Translations under genes and position numbers: made by a program
DNA from: Nematopogon swammerdamellus
Lineage: Eukaryota; Arthropoda; Insecta; Lepidoptera; Adelidae
Direction: 5' to 3'
DNA length: 64,000 bases
Assembly (NCBI GenBank): GCA_946902875.1
Contig: OX336348.1
Location: forward strand, 11,557,741-11,621,740
Part shown: positions 40,262 to 52,406 of the stretch, piece by piece
How the letters are laid out: every line of letters starts with the position of its first letter
Numbering within the stretch: position 1 is the stretch's first letter
Notes under the pieces: model-generated
Databases searched by the model: none
Seen by the model: only the letters and a program-made list of their open reading frames with translations
What the model was told of the DNA's origin: nothing

Positions 40262-41544
40262 CTAAGAGTTACTGGTTTATCCTTAAGAAATTCGTCTGTT
40301 GAGTAATACGGCCTATTCAAGAGATATTGCTTTAGTTTTCCATCAAATACAGTAATACTAACACTATTTTTAATTTCACTGCTTAGATGATTATACAATT
40401 TAGGTGTATAGTCGACTGTTACGAAACACCTCATAATTAGGATCTGGCAGATTTATATTTTCACTATTCCTAAGCGGATAATTGTTTGTTTCCTTTATTT
40501 TTATATGTGCATTTAAATTCTTGAATACGTCGGTGCACACTAGGTGTATGTACAAGTTAATTACTGTTAGAATTTCATACTTAATAAATAATGGCTTGCA
40601 ATGTTCGATTTACTTAACTTTTGCTATTATTCGAATTGCTTTCTTTTGCAATTTAAGAATATCAGTAATGTTTGTGCTACTCCCCCACATTTCGAGGCCA
40701 TATCTCATTTTACTCTCAAACTATGCGAAATAGACAATTACTTGCGATTTTTTTGAGCGATTTCAGAGCATAGCAGGCACTTGCTAACTTGTTCCGTAGG
40801 TGTGCAATATGGTCAAACCATTTAAGTAACAGTCTAGGTGGACTCCCAAAAAGTTTACTGTATCAGCTTTATTTATGTCAAGATTAAAATCCGGGATACT
40901 TGTATGTCCACTTCTTTTAAATGTTAAATATGAAGTTTTGTCCATGTTCATTTTTAAACCATTTGCATTGAACCAAGACCTTAATTCTTGTAGGCAAGTC
41001 CTTAATCCTATATTTAGTTCTTTAAATGACTTAGCTTCAGCTACTGCGCTAGTAACGTCAGCAAAAAGAATCACATGTCCTGCCGTTATGTTGCATACAA
41101 GATCATTTACAAAAATTACATATAATAGCGGAGACAGTACCGACCCCTGAGGTACTCCATTTTCTATAAGTATTTCTTTAGAGTTTGTAACATTTTCCAA
41201 ACCAGATATATCTATAGATTTAAGCTCGACGTATTGTGTGCGACTTTTTAAGTAAGATTTAAATAAATCGTGAGCAATGCCTCTTACACCGTAAGGATAA
41301 AGCTTGTCTAGAAGTATTTTGTGGCTAACACAATCGAAAGCTTTACTAAGATCGCAGAAAATGGCGGCGCATTTAGTTTTTTTATTTAATAATTTAGTAA
41401 TTATATCTTTAATTGCTGTCTGAGTGTTCATTTTAGGTCTAAAGCCATATTGCTGAGATGTTAAAAATTTATTATTTTCCATGTGCTCGTATAATCTCTT
41501 GGCAATTATTTTCTCTAATATCTTTGAAATAATCGGAAGTAAGG
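40262..41544 (-). pseudogene. CR1-like ORF2: RT core and C-terminus, damaged
   Basis: Minus-strand order: LLPIISKILEKIIAKRLYEH, SQQYGFRPKMNTQTAI, IFCDLSKAFDCVSH, ENGVPQGSVLSPLLYVIFVN, then LFADV at 41054-41065, FLGVHLDCYL and C-terminal YTPKLYNHLSSEIKNS and NRPYYSTDEFL. The catalytic box reads FADV instead of (Y/F)ADD: the second Asp codon is GTT. One base is missing near 40812, and more stops follow to about 40440. Inactive. Confidence 0.9.
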
Positions 41545-42112
41545 TGGTAACGCGGCGGTAGGTCGCTGGAATTTTGCCCTTTTTAGGGTTCCGTATTTTT
41601 CTAACTATCGAACAAATTTTACCTATATAGGCTAGCGTTGCAAATTCCAGTCGCGGTGAACACCACACCAGGGAAGGAAAGGAACTTGTGCAGGACTCAC
41701 CCCCTGATGGATATCCTCGGTGCAGCGAAGCGGGTGGCCACCACGCGAAGAGGATCGTCTCCAGCAGCAGCCTTGCGAGATGGACGACACTCGCGGCGAT
41801 GAATCGTGTGCGAGCGGGTTAGTATGGACAACGTATGTAGGTCCAGCGGCGGAGATTGAATAATAATTATATATTTTAGTAATTGCGGGTAAAAACTAGA
41901 GGTCCGATACGAATTTCGCGCGTGTGCAGACTCCAAGCGTATCGAGAGCTCACTGACTGCGTTCAGCTGCTCGGCCGCAGCGCGGCGTGACAGCGCGGAG
42001 CAGGCAGCGCGGTGCTCATCTCTTCAGGCGGTGAGGTAGGCATATTGGAGAGACAAGGAAGGGACTAGGTGAAATGTCACCACGACTGATCTGCAACGCA
42101 TCGGCCCAACCA
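41545..42112. mobile_element. Solo LTR-like insertion, 568 bp, copy 2
   Basis: TGGTAACGCGGCGGTAGG...TCGGCCCAACCA with 5-bp duplication TAAGG (41540-41544, 42113-42117). Same family as 2387-2892 (shared GGTAGGTCGCTGGAATT, GAACACCACACCAGGG, GAAATGTCACCAC). It splits the CR1 RT exactly inside the YRPISLLP motif. LTR plus duplication is 573 bp, a multiple of three. Confidence 0.8.
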
Positions 42113-42661
42113 TAAGGAAATGGGCCTATAATTTGATAATACAGTTTTGCAACCTTTTTTGTAAAGCGGTATTACTTTCGCCTTTTTGAAGTGACTTGGA
42201 AATATGCCGATGCTCAGACATGAGTTGAATATATTACAGGGTCTACTAAAATGTCAATGTTATCTTTTATCAGAGTCGTATTTACCTCGTCAGCACCGTA
42301 TGAATTAGATTTCTTAATGTTTTTCACTATTTTTGTTATTTAATATGTATTAGTTAACCTCAAAAACATTGAATTACAATTTTGTATGTTGATTTTTTTT
42401 TAGATTTGTTATATAATCGTTTTCACTTGTGTTACCAGTTTTAATATTTTTACCGACACTAACGAAAAAGTCATTAAACCCATCGCTTATATCTTGTAGA
42501 TTATTTGTTATTCTATTATCTATATTTATTATCCAACATGAATCAGAGTCTCGTTTTATTTTGCCTGTATCTGTCTTTATTAATTCCCATGTAGCTTTTG
42601 CCGTGTTTTTGGAGTTGTTTATATATCGGCGTGCATGTACTTTCTTGGCTGTAGCACAGAA
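42113..42661 (-). pseudogene. CR1-like ORF2: linker and RT entry
   Basis: Minus-strand reading KKVHARRYINNSKNTAKATW, then ELIKTDTGK, DSCWIINIDNRI and [20 protein letters not shown]. This is the segment between endonuclease and RT in CR1-type ORF2. Damaged in places. It continues at 52407 across the Helitron-rich block (VSC joined to ATAKKVH). Confidence 0.8.
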
Positions 42662-43290
42662 TATCTAATAGGTACTGTCGTACCAGAAGCGACACTCCAC
42701 AAAGCCACATAAAGGAATAGCTACTCTTGCTGAGACGCAATAAAGTGCAATTCAGCTCGCAAAGCGCTGCATGCCTAACTGGAATAATAGCCTACACCAC
42801 GCTTCTCTTTCTATCGCGTAACTCTATCTCTTTTGGCGCGATTCGTATCGTGTTAGGGTTTCGCCAGTCAGTAGGTATAGAAACAATAAATTGAGAATGT
42901 GAACCCTGTTGCTAAAGAAACAGGACGCGTGCGATTCAATGTACCGACGAGACGCGACGTCACAGGCTCACAGCAGTCTAATTTATAATAGGTAGGTAAG
43001 TAGACCGTAAAAGACGCGAATTTTTTTTTTGCGTATGCTGCGCACTCGTGTCGTGTTACTAGTACTAGTTACTCTATTTACTAGGCAACAACTACTATAA
43101 CTAGGTACACCTACTTAATTAGGAAACTCCTAAAACTACATGTAAAATGAACAAAATATAAATATTTCCTACCTTCCAGAATCTTTCGGTAAAGTAAAAA
43201 AAGACAACGTTGAGTTCTTCTGTTTATTGAGACAGCCGTACACGCAAGAATTATTATTAGTATTACGATGCTCCAATTGCTTCATCATCA
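42662..43290. repeat. Unclassified element at the left end of the Helitron block
   Basis: About 630 bp without a gene. It starts GAATATCTAATAGGTACTG. A similar string (CACAGAATACTTCATAGG) occurs at 49259, so it belongs to a dispersed family. The rest is AT-rich with short GC patches. Confidence 0.4.
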
Positions 43291-44255
43291 TCATACTTAC
43301 TAATAATAAATCTGTAAGGGATGGTCATGGAGTAAGTTGCTTTGTTTTTTGAGATATTTGGTTTGTAGACTCTGTGTATGATACTAAAACTAAATTTACG
43401 ATTTTTAGAAATCATTTCTGTATGTATGTATGTTCCACCATAACTCTTAAACCGATCATCCGAATTCGATGAAACTTCGTACAAGTACATTTACCTACAC
43501 GGGACACAGGATAGGCTCAATAAAATTCACTTCCGGTTACGCTAAGATGTGGCTCCCATACAAACCGATATGTTCCGTAGGCGCCGCCGTAGCACTATAG
43601 GTATTTACCAAGCGGGCGGCCGGCAGCTGGCAGCGGCCGCGCGGAGGACGGGCGGAAAGTGGCGAGCGGGCAGCGAGCGAACTGAATAGCCGCAATATGA
43701 TAGAATGGATCTCTGTTCCTCTTTGACGCAAAAACTACTGAACAGATTTTGATGAACCTTTACAGTACATCAAAATAACATATAGGCTATAATTTATAAA
43801 GACATTGTGTAAATTGGCCCAAATAAGTGTATCGATAAATGTCAAGTCGGAAAAAATCCTGCCATCTGAGAGCTATCTCAGCGTGCGCTGCGTAAATCGT
43901 TAGTTACACGAAGATAATGTATGTTGACGTTGTTTCTCATAAATAGTTCTAAAAAAAAGTCCGCGACAGCATATATCTACTTTTTATGTGGAAGCCACTA
44001 TAGCCAAAATAGTGAACGATAAATACATTTAAATTTGGATACTGTATTTACAATGCACATTTTATAGTTTGAATTAATCCTTATCCAAATACAAACTTTT
44101 ATCGCTTCTGGTATTTAAAGTAGATAAACTTTGGATTTACAATAAGTAATTTGGACAAATAGTTTAAAAGTTATGACGATGAGAATGTCTATGGCGTCCT
44201 GCGGTGCGGCGCACAGTCCGGGCGGGGCGGGGGGCAGCGGGGCGAGGCGAATATC
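43291..44255 (+). mobile_element. Helitron-like copy B1, 3'-truncated
   Basis: It matches Helitron A from TAATAATAAATCTGTAAGGG through (GTAT)n and CATAACTCTTAAACCGATC to the GC-rich island (44195-44245), then is cut by the start of copy B2. Confidence 0.65.
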
Positions 44256-45165
44256 AATATCAATCAATACTAATAATAAATCTGTAAGGAGTGGTCATGG
44301 AGTAAGTTACTTTGTTTTAGGAAATATTGAGTTTGTAGCCTCTATGTATGATACTAAAGCTAAATTGACGATTTTTAGAAATCTTTTCTGTATGTATGTA
44401 TGTATGTATGTATGTATGTATGTTCCGCCATAACTCTTAAACCGATCATCCGAATTCGATGAAACTTTGTACAAGCACATTTAACTATATGGGACACAGG
44501 ATAGGCTACATAAAATTCAGTTCCGGTTACGCTAAGATGTGGCTCCCATACAAACCGATATGTTCAATCCGCGCGCCTTAGTACTATACATAGGTATTCA
44601 CCGAGCGAGCGGCAGTTGGCGGCGCGGCGGCGGCGGCGCGGGGGAGGCGCGGCCTATAAACTCAACAGCGAACCGAGCAGCCGCACTACATTCCTCTTCA
44701 CGCAAAAACTTCTGAACAGATTTTGATGAGCCTTTATAGTACTATAGCTTATACATCAAAAAGGCTATAATTTATAAAAACATTGTGTAAATTTGCCCAA
44801 ATATCGATAAATGTCAAGTAAGTCGCAAAAAATCCTGCCTTCTGAGAGCTATCTCGGCGTGCGCTGCATAAACCGTTAGAGTTACACGAAGATAGTGTAT
44901 GGTGAGGTTGTTTCTCTGAAATAGTTCTAAAAAAAAGTCCGCGCAGCATATACCTTTTATGTGGAAGCCACTATAGCCAAAATAGTGAACCAAAAATACA
45001 TTTAAATTGGATACTGTATTAACAATGCACATTTTATAGTTTTAAATTAATTCTTATCAAAATACATACTTTTATCGCTTCTGGTATTTAAAGTAGATAA
45101 ACTTTGGCTGTTACACTAAGTAATTTGGACAAATAGTTTAAAAGTTACGACGATGAGAATATCTT

Positions 45166-45189
45166 GAGAGAAGCGCTGCGCTTCTCTCA
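45166..45189. other. Perfect palindrome in Helitron B2
   Basis: GAGAGAAGCGC, TGC... reads the same on both strands over about 22 bp (TGAGAGAAGCGC / GCGCTTCTCTCA). It sits where copy A has a different hairpin (14282-14346). Confidence 0.7.
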
Positions 45190-45464
45190 GCGGGGGGCAG
45201 CGGGGCGAGGCGAATATGTTTGTATGAATTTCCTCCATAAAATTTAAGCCGATCATCTAAATTCGATTAAAATTACTACACGCACATTTAGCTATACGAG
45301 ACACAGGATAGGCTAAATAAAATTCAGTTCCGGTTATGCTAATATGTGGAGTATTTTACTTAGTTAGGTAGGTATCTAAAGTATTTCATTTATTTTAATT
45401 GAATTTTCTTATTTTAATATCGATAGCTTTTTCCCGCGGATTCGCTCGCGTGAAATTCGTATTT

Positions 45465-47050
45465 TAAAAGAAGAAACTAAGTAACTTAGGCGGGGACCGG
45501 AGGGCGAACTGGATTCAGATAAAAACAATAAAATTTATCAAAGAAAGTAAGTAACATACTAAAGGCGAGGCCGAAGGCCGAGCTGCGTTCAGGAAGAGGT
45601 TAAACCTTTTCGAAGAAATTAAGCAACAAAGGGCGAGGCCGAAGGCCGAGCTGCGTTCAGAAAGACCTTCAACCTTCTCGAACAAGTTCTCGAAGAAAGT
45701 AAGTAACTGAGGGCGAGGCCTAAGGTCGAGCTGCGTTCAGGAAGACTATAATCCTTCTCGAAGAAAGCAAGTAACTAAGGGCGTGGCCGAAGGCCAAGCT
45801 GTATTCTGGAAGACACTAAACCTTCTCGATGACAGTAAGTAACTATAGGCGATAGTTACTTACTTTCTTCAAGACGGTTTATAGTCTTCCTGAACGAAGC
45901 TCGGCCCTCGGCCTGGCCCTCAATTTCTTAATTTCTTCGAGAAGGTTTATGGTCTTCCTGAACGCAGTTAGGCCTTCGGCCTCGCCCTTAGTTACTTACT
46001 TTCTTCGAGAAGGTTTATGGTCTTCCTGAACGCAGCTCGGCTTTCGGCCTTGGCCACGATTACTTAATTTATTCGAGAAGGTTTATAGTCTTCCTGAACG
46101 CAGCTCGGCCTTCGGCCTCGCCACTACTTACTTGCTTTCTTCGAGAAGGTTTATGGTCTTCCTGAACGCAGCTCGGCCTTCGGCCTCGCCCTTTGTTACT
46201 TACTTCTTCGAAAAGGTTATCGTCTTCCTGAACGCAGCTCGGCCTTCGGCCTCGCCCTCAGTGACTTACTTTCTTCGAAAAGGTTATCGTCTTCCTGAAC
46301 GCAGCTCGGCCTTCGGCCTCGCCCTCAGTTAGGTACTTACTTTCATCAAGAAGGTTTATCGTCTTCCTGAACGCAGCTCGGCCTTCGGCCTCGCCCTCTG
46401 TTACTTACTTCTTCGAAAAGGTTATCGTCTTCCTGAACGCAGCTCGGCCTTCGGCCTCGCCCTCAGTGACTTACTTTCTTCAAGAAGGTTTATAGTCTTG
46501 CTGTACGCAGCTCGGCCTTCGGCCTCGCCCTCAATTACTTACTTTCTTTGAGTATGTTTATCGTCTTCCTGAACGCAGCTCGGCCTTCGGCCTCGCCCTC
46601 AATTACTTAATTTCCTCGAGAAGGTTTATAGTCTTCCTGAACGCAGCTCGGCCTTCGGCCTCGCCCTTAGTTACTTACTTTCTTCGAGAAGGTTTATGGT
46701 CTTCCTGAACGCAGCTCGGCCTTCGGCCTCGCCCTCTGTTACGTACTTCTTCGAAAAGGTTATCGTCTTCCTGAACGCAGCTCGGCCTTCGGCCTCGCCC
46801 TCAGTGACTTACTTTCTTCAAGAAGGTTTATAGTCTTGCTGTACGCAGCTCGGCCTTCGGCCTCACCCTCAATTACTTACTTTCTTTGAGTGGGTTTATC
46901 GTCTTCCTGAACGCAGCTCGGCCTTCGGCCTCGCCCTTAGTTACTTAGTTTCTTCGAGAAGGTTTATTGTCTTCCAGAATGCAGCTCAGCCTGAAGCCTC
47001 GCCGTTAGTTACTTTAGTTGAGAAGGTTTATCGTTTACCTTACTTAACGC
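45465..47050. repeat. Head-to-head minisatellite of Helitron B2
   Basis: Units of 66-70 bp with CTGAACGCAGCTCGGCCTTC. Reversed to 45835, forward after 45850. Two forward units share a variant CTGTACGCAG (46503 and 46843), pointing to duplication of a multi-unit block. Confidence 0.9.
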
Positions 47051-47125
47051 AGATCGGCCTTAGTTACTTACTTGCTTTTTTTGAAATACGAAATTCACGC
47101 GAGCGAAGCCGCGGGCAAAAGCTAG

Positions 47126-48286
47126 TACTAATAATAAATCTGTAAGGGGTGGTGATGGAGTAATTTACTTTGTTTTATGAAATATTGCGTTTGTAGACTC
47201 TATGTATGATACTAAAACTAAATTGACGATTTTTAGAAATCTCTTCTGTATGTATGTATGTATGTATGTATGTTCCTCCATAACTCTTAAAGCCATCATC
47301 CGAATTCGATTAATCTTAGTACAAGCACATTTTACTATACGGGACACAGGATAGGCTAACTAAAATTCACTTCCGGCTACGCTAAGATGTGCCTCCCATA
47401 CAAATCGAATTGTTCAACGCGCCGAAATAAAGGCGGCGCGGCGTGGAGGGGGTTGGTGGCGCGGCTGGCGGAGGCCAGCGGCGGCGGTGGAGGTGCGGGG
47501 CGCGGCGGGGAGTGCGGTCTGGCGGAGCGCGGTGTGTGTATGCATTGTCTCGAGCAGAGTATCTTATTTAATTCGATTCATAATATTATGCAGGTTTACT
47601 TCGTTAGGTATCTATTTGATTAATTTTAGGTGCGAACCTATGTAAAAGTGTTGTTGCAAGTCGATGTTAGTGGATATTTACTTAACTGAAGTTCCTATTT
47701 GATTTAAGTTAATTGATCGTATGTTTATTATATTGTACGTAGTGTATGCATGCAATATTAGCGAACAGATTCTTATTTTTACCCGACTACGGCGAAGCGA
47801 AAAGAGAGTTATGTGTTTGACCGGTATGTATGTATGTATGTATGTATGTATGTATGTATGTATTTAAGTGTTATGGGCTGACATCACGGACGTTGTAGGT
47901 GATGTAGCCAACCGTGTCAGTTTCCATAAAAAAAAATGTATGTTCATCTGTTCCCTCATTACTTCATTCATGATAAGTAGTTACATTCGAAACTACTTAT
48001 CATAATTTGACAAATGAGGTATCGTTGGATGCGTCTTGACGCTGGTTATAGGCTATGTGACGTCCCATAAAATTGGATATGGCGCCGTCTAAAGAACATA
48101 AAGTCATGAGCTAAAAAAAAATTTTTTTTTACTGATGCCGTGTTGGGTATCAAATGAAAGGGCTTAATTAGCACATTTCAAAAATGTATATATTGTTAGC
48201 TGTTGCTTTCGGATTTGCTTGCATGCATCCGATAATTGGAAATAATTTCTAAAATCAGGCCTCACTCCAAACCTACCCAAAATACA
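47126..48286 (+). mobile_element. Helitron-like copy B3 and adjoining repeats
   Basis: It begins TACTAATAATAAATCTG directly after the CTAG of copy B2, a head-to-tail arrangement. It includes (GTAT)n at 47232-47270 and 47824-47860 and a GC-rich island at 47420-47530. An ACCCGACTACGGCG motif lies at 47781, and the A-tailed module at 47868-47937. No 3' end of this copy is seen. No gene. Confidence 0.55.
47868..47937 (+). repeat. Short A-tailed module, copy 2
   Basis: GTGTTATGGGCTGACATCAC...ACCGTGTCAGTTTCCAT then A-run; about 90% identical to 15968-16040. Confidence 0.6.
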
Positions 48287-49235
48287 TCATACTAATATTA
48301 TAAACGCGAAAATTTGTAAATGAGTTGCGATCAGTAATACGATAAACCTACTCAAAGAAAGTAAGTAACTAAGGGCGAGGCCGAAGGACGAGCTGCGTTC
48401 GGGAAGACTATAAAACTTATCGAAGAAAATAAGTAACAAAGGGCGAGGCCGAAGGCCGAGCTGCGTTCAGGAAGACGAAAAACCTTCTCGGAGCCAGTAA
48501 GTAACTATGGGCGAGGCCGAAGGCCGAGATGTGTTCAGGAAGAGGATAAACCTTTTCGAAGAAAGTAAGTAACAAAGAAGTTACTTTCTTCGAGAAGATT
48601 TATGGTCTTCCTGAACGCAGCTCGGCCTTCGGACTCGCCCTCTGTTACTTATATTCTTCGAAAAGGTTATCCTCTTCCTGAACGCAGCTCGGCCTTCGGC
48701 CTCGCCCTCTGTCACTTACTTTCTTCGAAAGGGTTATCCTCTTCCTGAACGCAGCTCGGCCTTCGGCCTCGCCCATAGTTACTTACTGTCTTCGAGAAGG
48801 TTTATCATCTTCTCGAACGCAGCTCGGCCTTCGGCCTCGCCCTCTGTTACTTACGTTCTTCGAAAAGGTTATCCTCTTCCTGAACGCAGCTCGGCCTTCG
48901 GCCTCGCCCTCTGTCACTTACTTTCTTCGAAAAGGTTATCCTCTTCCTCAACGCAGCTCGGCCTTCGGCCTCACCCTTTGTTACTTACTTTCTTAAAGAT
49001 GGTTTATCCTCTTCCTGAACGCAGCTCGGCCTTCGGCCTCGCCCTTAGTTTCTTACTGTCTTCGAGAAGGTTTATCGTCTTCCTGAATTAACGCAACTTC
49101 GCCTTCGTCCTCAAAAAGTTACTCACTTTCTTCGAGACAGTTTATCGTTTACCTGAATCCAGCTCGCCCTTAGTTACTTACTTTCTTCCTTTGAAATACG
49201 AATTTCACGCGAGCGAAGCCGCGGGCATAAGCTAG
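48287..49235 (+). mobile_element. Non-autonomous Helitron, copy C
   Basis: 5' end TCATACTAATATTATAAACG (a common lepidopteran Helitron start). 3' end CCGCGGGCATAAGCTAG followed by T. Nearly all of it is the head-to-head minisatellite (reversed 48355-48580, forward 48590-49170). No gene. Confidence 0.75.
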
Positions 49236-50019
49236 TTATTAATATATCGAAGAATAGGCACAGAATACTTCATAGGTACTGAATAGAATAGTTCGTTCCA
49301 TCCAGCCGATCGACTGTATGCGTGCGCTCGCAAGCGCGGGGCTGCCCGCCGGGTTTTGTACTCTCAGAATATCGCGCGCTGTAGGTGATTATCGCGGTAG
49401 GTATGAAGGAGTGTCTGAGGCCTGGCTGTAGTTACTACTTTCTTAAACGTTTTATTGTAGGCTTTATAATATTCCTTGAAATTTGGGTTATCGGATTTTC
49501 TTTTTTGTATAAGGAGTTTCCTTTTCTTTTTACCCGACTGCGCGACGCAAAGGAGGGTAATGTGTTTATCAGCCTATGTATGTATGTATGTATGTTTGTT
49601 CCTTTGTGGCACACTAGAGACCAAACGCGTGGGCCGATTTTGATGATTCTTACGTCAATCGATTTGTCTTAATCTTGCGAGTGTCACTAAAGACATGACA
49701 GTAATCAAAATTCAATATGGCGACAACTAGGTGCCATATTGTGAAAAAGAAAACAAATTAAAGTTGACTATCTATGTTAAGTGGGGTATCGTTGAATAGG
49801 TATTTGAAAATGATCTCTAGGTTTCTCTTATCATTTTTCATTTCGAATGACCATTTAGGATCTATAACGATTTAAAGTTGGTTAGCAGCCATTCTCACTC
49901 TTATAATAATAGAGCTGTGATAAAGTTCTTATTATACAGGATGCTCGGCATATCGGCCGACAAATTTTTTTTGTAGGTAAGTGGGGTCATTTGCAACGTT
50001 TTGACCTAACATACCTTTT
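49236..50019. other. Unclassified repeats
   Basis: No gene. ACCCGACTGCGCGACGC at 49537 followed by (GTAT)n resembles 47781, and the same ACCCGACTGCG word begins the foldback at 51957-52406. The rest is AT-rich. Confidence 0.4.
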
Positions 50020-50490
50020 GTCAGGTGTCACGTGGTATCGAGATAAGATTTTTTTTTTCTTTATTTTTGAAAATTACCAAAATCCCAGCTTTAAACCCTT
50101 GTAACTTTTTTGTTCATGTTTATATCAGCACGAAATAAAATTTATTGAATTTTACTATGTATCCTTGTTTTAGTAAAAAAATTATTTGATGAAGTTAATA
50201 CCATGAAAAGGACTTATGACCTCCCAAATTTCCGAGAACAAGTAAAAAGATGACACTTACGGGCACTTTGTTCAATTCTCCAATATTAATGTTTAGACTC
50301 TTGCAAATTATATCTAATTTTGTTCACATAGTGAATGATTTGTATAAAATGTGGTATACCTTTGGAAAGGGCGTAAACTAGCGAACTTTTTAAAAGAAAA
50401 TGTTGTCAGTCTTTTTTTAAATGAATTAAGAAACTAAGATTCTGTCATATTTTTACTCGTTCTCGGGACTTTCGGAGGTCATAAGTCCTA

Positions 50491-51251
50491 TTCAGAGCAG
50501 AGCAGTGCGGCTTGGGCCTGAACCCGAATAAAAACGCAAAAGCACGCGATCAGTAAGATGATGCAATTCAGTCCATGTTTCAAGTTAAACAACGTTCCCA
50601 TACGCATCGCGACATCGGAGGGATCTCGGCGTATTGATTGACGGCGGGCTGAAATTTGAAGCCCACGTGGAGCAACTAATTCGCAGGTCATATGGCAAAC
50701 TTAAAAGTCTGTACAAATTTCGGAACTGTGTCAGTGTGGAGGTTCGGAGACAGTTGGCTGAATCACTCGTTCTGTCCAACTTTAATTACTGCGACGTGGT
50801 TTTCGGTCCTTGCATCCTCGAGAGGACGGCCAAGCGTATTCAGCGTGTCCAGAACTCGTGTGTGAGGTATTGCGAACGGCCTAAGAGACGTGCTCGCATT
50901 ACACCCATTTTAAATAAACTGAGGACGCTGAATATGCGCAACCGCAGGCGCCTACACTTCTCGTGCCTAGTTCAAGCTGTGATTAAAAAAAAACAGCCCA
51001 AAACACTGTACGATAAACTCACCTGGTTGGGAGATTCGCACTGCTACGGCACGAGATCTGTGGGTAAACTGCTGGAAGCTCCTAGGCACAGAGACGCCGC
51101 ATTTGAAGGTTCCTTCAAATATGCGGCAACTCGGTGTTGGAACCTCCTGAGGCTGAGGCCTCCTCTCAGAGAGATTACTAATTGTAATACATTCAAATGT
51201 AAATTGAGGAAATTTATATTTGACCAACAGTTAAAAATGTTATTGCTATAA
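50491..51251 (+). pseudogene. Non-LTR RT, C-terminal fragment
   Basis: From about 50625: GVLIDGGLKFEAHVEQLIRR, SYGKLKSLYKFRN, LVLSNFNYCDVVFGP, RIQRVQNSCVRYC, then RRRLHFSCLVQAVI and a C-terminal KCKLRKFIFDQQLK. These are the post-catalytic parts of a Jockey/CR1-type RT. The 5' truncation lies upstream of the YADD box. The final 205 aa are open. Confidence 0.8.
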
Positions 51252-51642
51252 AATCAAGGCCCTATGCCTCCAAAATGTATTATTATGACGTGCGGACCGA
51301 CAGACGGACGGATGGATTGTTGTGTTTGTTATTGTGTTTTGTGTACTGTAACTTTAAGACTTCTTCTTCTCCTTTCTCTCTGGTTGTTATGTATATGTTT
51401 GTGTTAGGGTATATTAGAATATTATTTGTGTTGTGTACTTGGGCCTGACTCAAAATCAGCGTCCCTCTCACTGGCCCCTGGACTCGGTGGTGAGGGACAA
51501 AGGCTGTGTCAGGTCCAATTTGTCTTGTCCGTATTGTGTTTTTATTGTATCTACTGTGTGTGTAGGTATTGGATGAGATAAACAAACTCATTTCATTTCA
51601 TTTCATTTCACTTCATTTCATTTCATTTCTATTCATTGTATT
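51252..51642 (+). other. 3' UTR and (TTTCA)n tail of the RT fragment
   Basis: A 340-bp UTR ends with GATAAACAAACTCATTTCA, then about nine TTTCA/TTCAC repeats to 51630. This is the microsatellite-type tail of some non-LTR elements. Confidence 0.75.
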
Positions 51643-51820
51643 AACTTCATCAAATGATATTTTTTCTAGAATAAGGATACATTATAAAATCCAATAAATT
51701 TTATTTCGTGCTGATACAATCATAAACGAAAAAGTTACAAGGGTTCAAGGCTGGGATTTTGGTAATTTTCAAAAATAAAGAAAACAAATCGTATCTCGAT
51801 ACCACGTGACAATCATTAAT

Positions 51821-51956
51821 AATAATCAATAAAATTATCAGTGGTTTAGACCACCGAAAGCTACTTAATAATCACCACGATATTAACTTTCTCAGTGAAA
51901 TGACAGGATTACGAAATTTACGGTCTTATAATCCTAACTAAAAAGTGTAAAATAAA
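51821..51956. other. Unassigned AT-rich spacer
   Basis: 136 bp, nothing recognised. Confidence 0.4.
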
Positions 51957-52406
51957 AAAAAATAATTTAAAAAATAAAAAAACCCGACTGCGTAAAAAAA
52001 TTACTTTAAATAAAAACTGAAAAGAAAAAAAACAAGTCCAGTAGTCTAGAACTCTGTTAAGTAATATTGAATAACTACACCATTGAAATAGTTTCATGAT
52101 CGATACACACATATAATAAAACAAATAATAAACTCTAATGCGGAACATAGCGACTTTAACAGTCGGGACCCAATGACATTTTCCCAATAATGGGTCCCGA
52201 CTGTTAAAGTCGCTATGTTCCGCATTAGAGTTTATTATTTGTTTTATTATATGTGTGTATCGATCATGAAACTATTTCAATGGTGTAGTTATTCAATATT
52301 ACTTAACAGAGTTCTAGACTACTGGACTTGTTTTTTTTCTTTTCAGTTTTTATTTAAAGTAATTTTTTTACGCAGTCGGGTTTTTTTATTTTTTAAATTA
52401 TTTTTT
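51957..52406. repeat. Near-perfect 450-bp foldback
   Basis: Arms 51957-52172 and 52191-52406 (216 bp each) are reverse complements with at most a few differences, around an 18-bp loop. Inner end GTCGGGACCCA, outer end AATAATTTAAAAAATAAA with ACCCGACTGCG. Its right end is the boundary with the CR1-like linker. Confidence 0.9.

Larger units (their letters stand above)
44256..47125 (+). mobile_element. Non-autonomous Helitron, copy B2
   Basis: Start near TCAATACTAATAATAAATCT. 3' end CGCGGGCAAAAGCTAG, followed by T at 47126. Same order of modules as copy A, without the 14498-15529 insertion. Inner minisatellite with about 4-5 reversed units (45465-45835) and about 17 forward units (45850-47050). 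No protein-coding gene. Confidence 0.7.
50020..51820. mobile_element. Inverted-repeat element interrupted by a retrotransposon fragment
   Basis: 50025-50210 (GTCACGTGGTATCGAGATAA ... GATGAAGTTAATA) is repeated inverted at about 51643-51818 (TATTAACTTCATCAAATGAT ... TCTCGATACCACGTGAC). A second inner inverted pair is 50205-50250 and 50440-50490 (GGACTTATGACCTCC). The RT fragment and its tail fill the gap. The terminal repeats are about 180 bp. No transposase. Confidence 0.6.

Noticed and set aside
42429..42668. Plus-strand 79-aa ORF
   Set aside because: Antisense to the CR1 linker reading with clear similarity in the other strand.
45465..47050. CRISPR-like array
   Set aside because: Tandem units are contiguous without unique spacers, switch orientation in the middle and sit within an insect Helitron.
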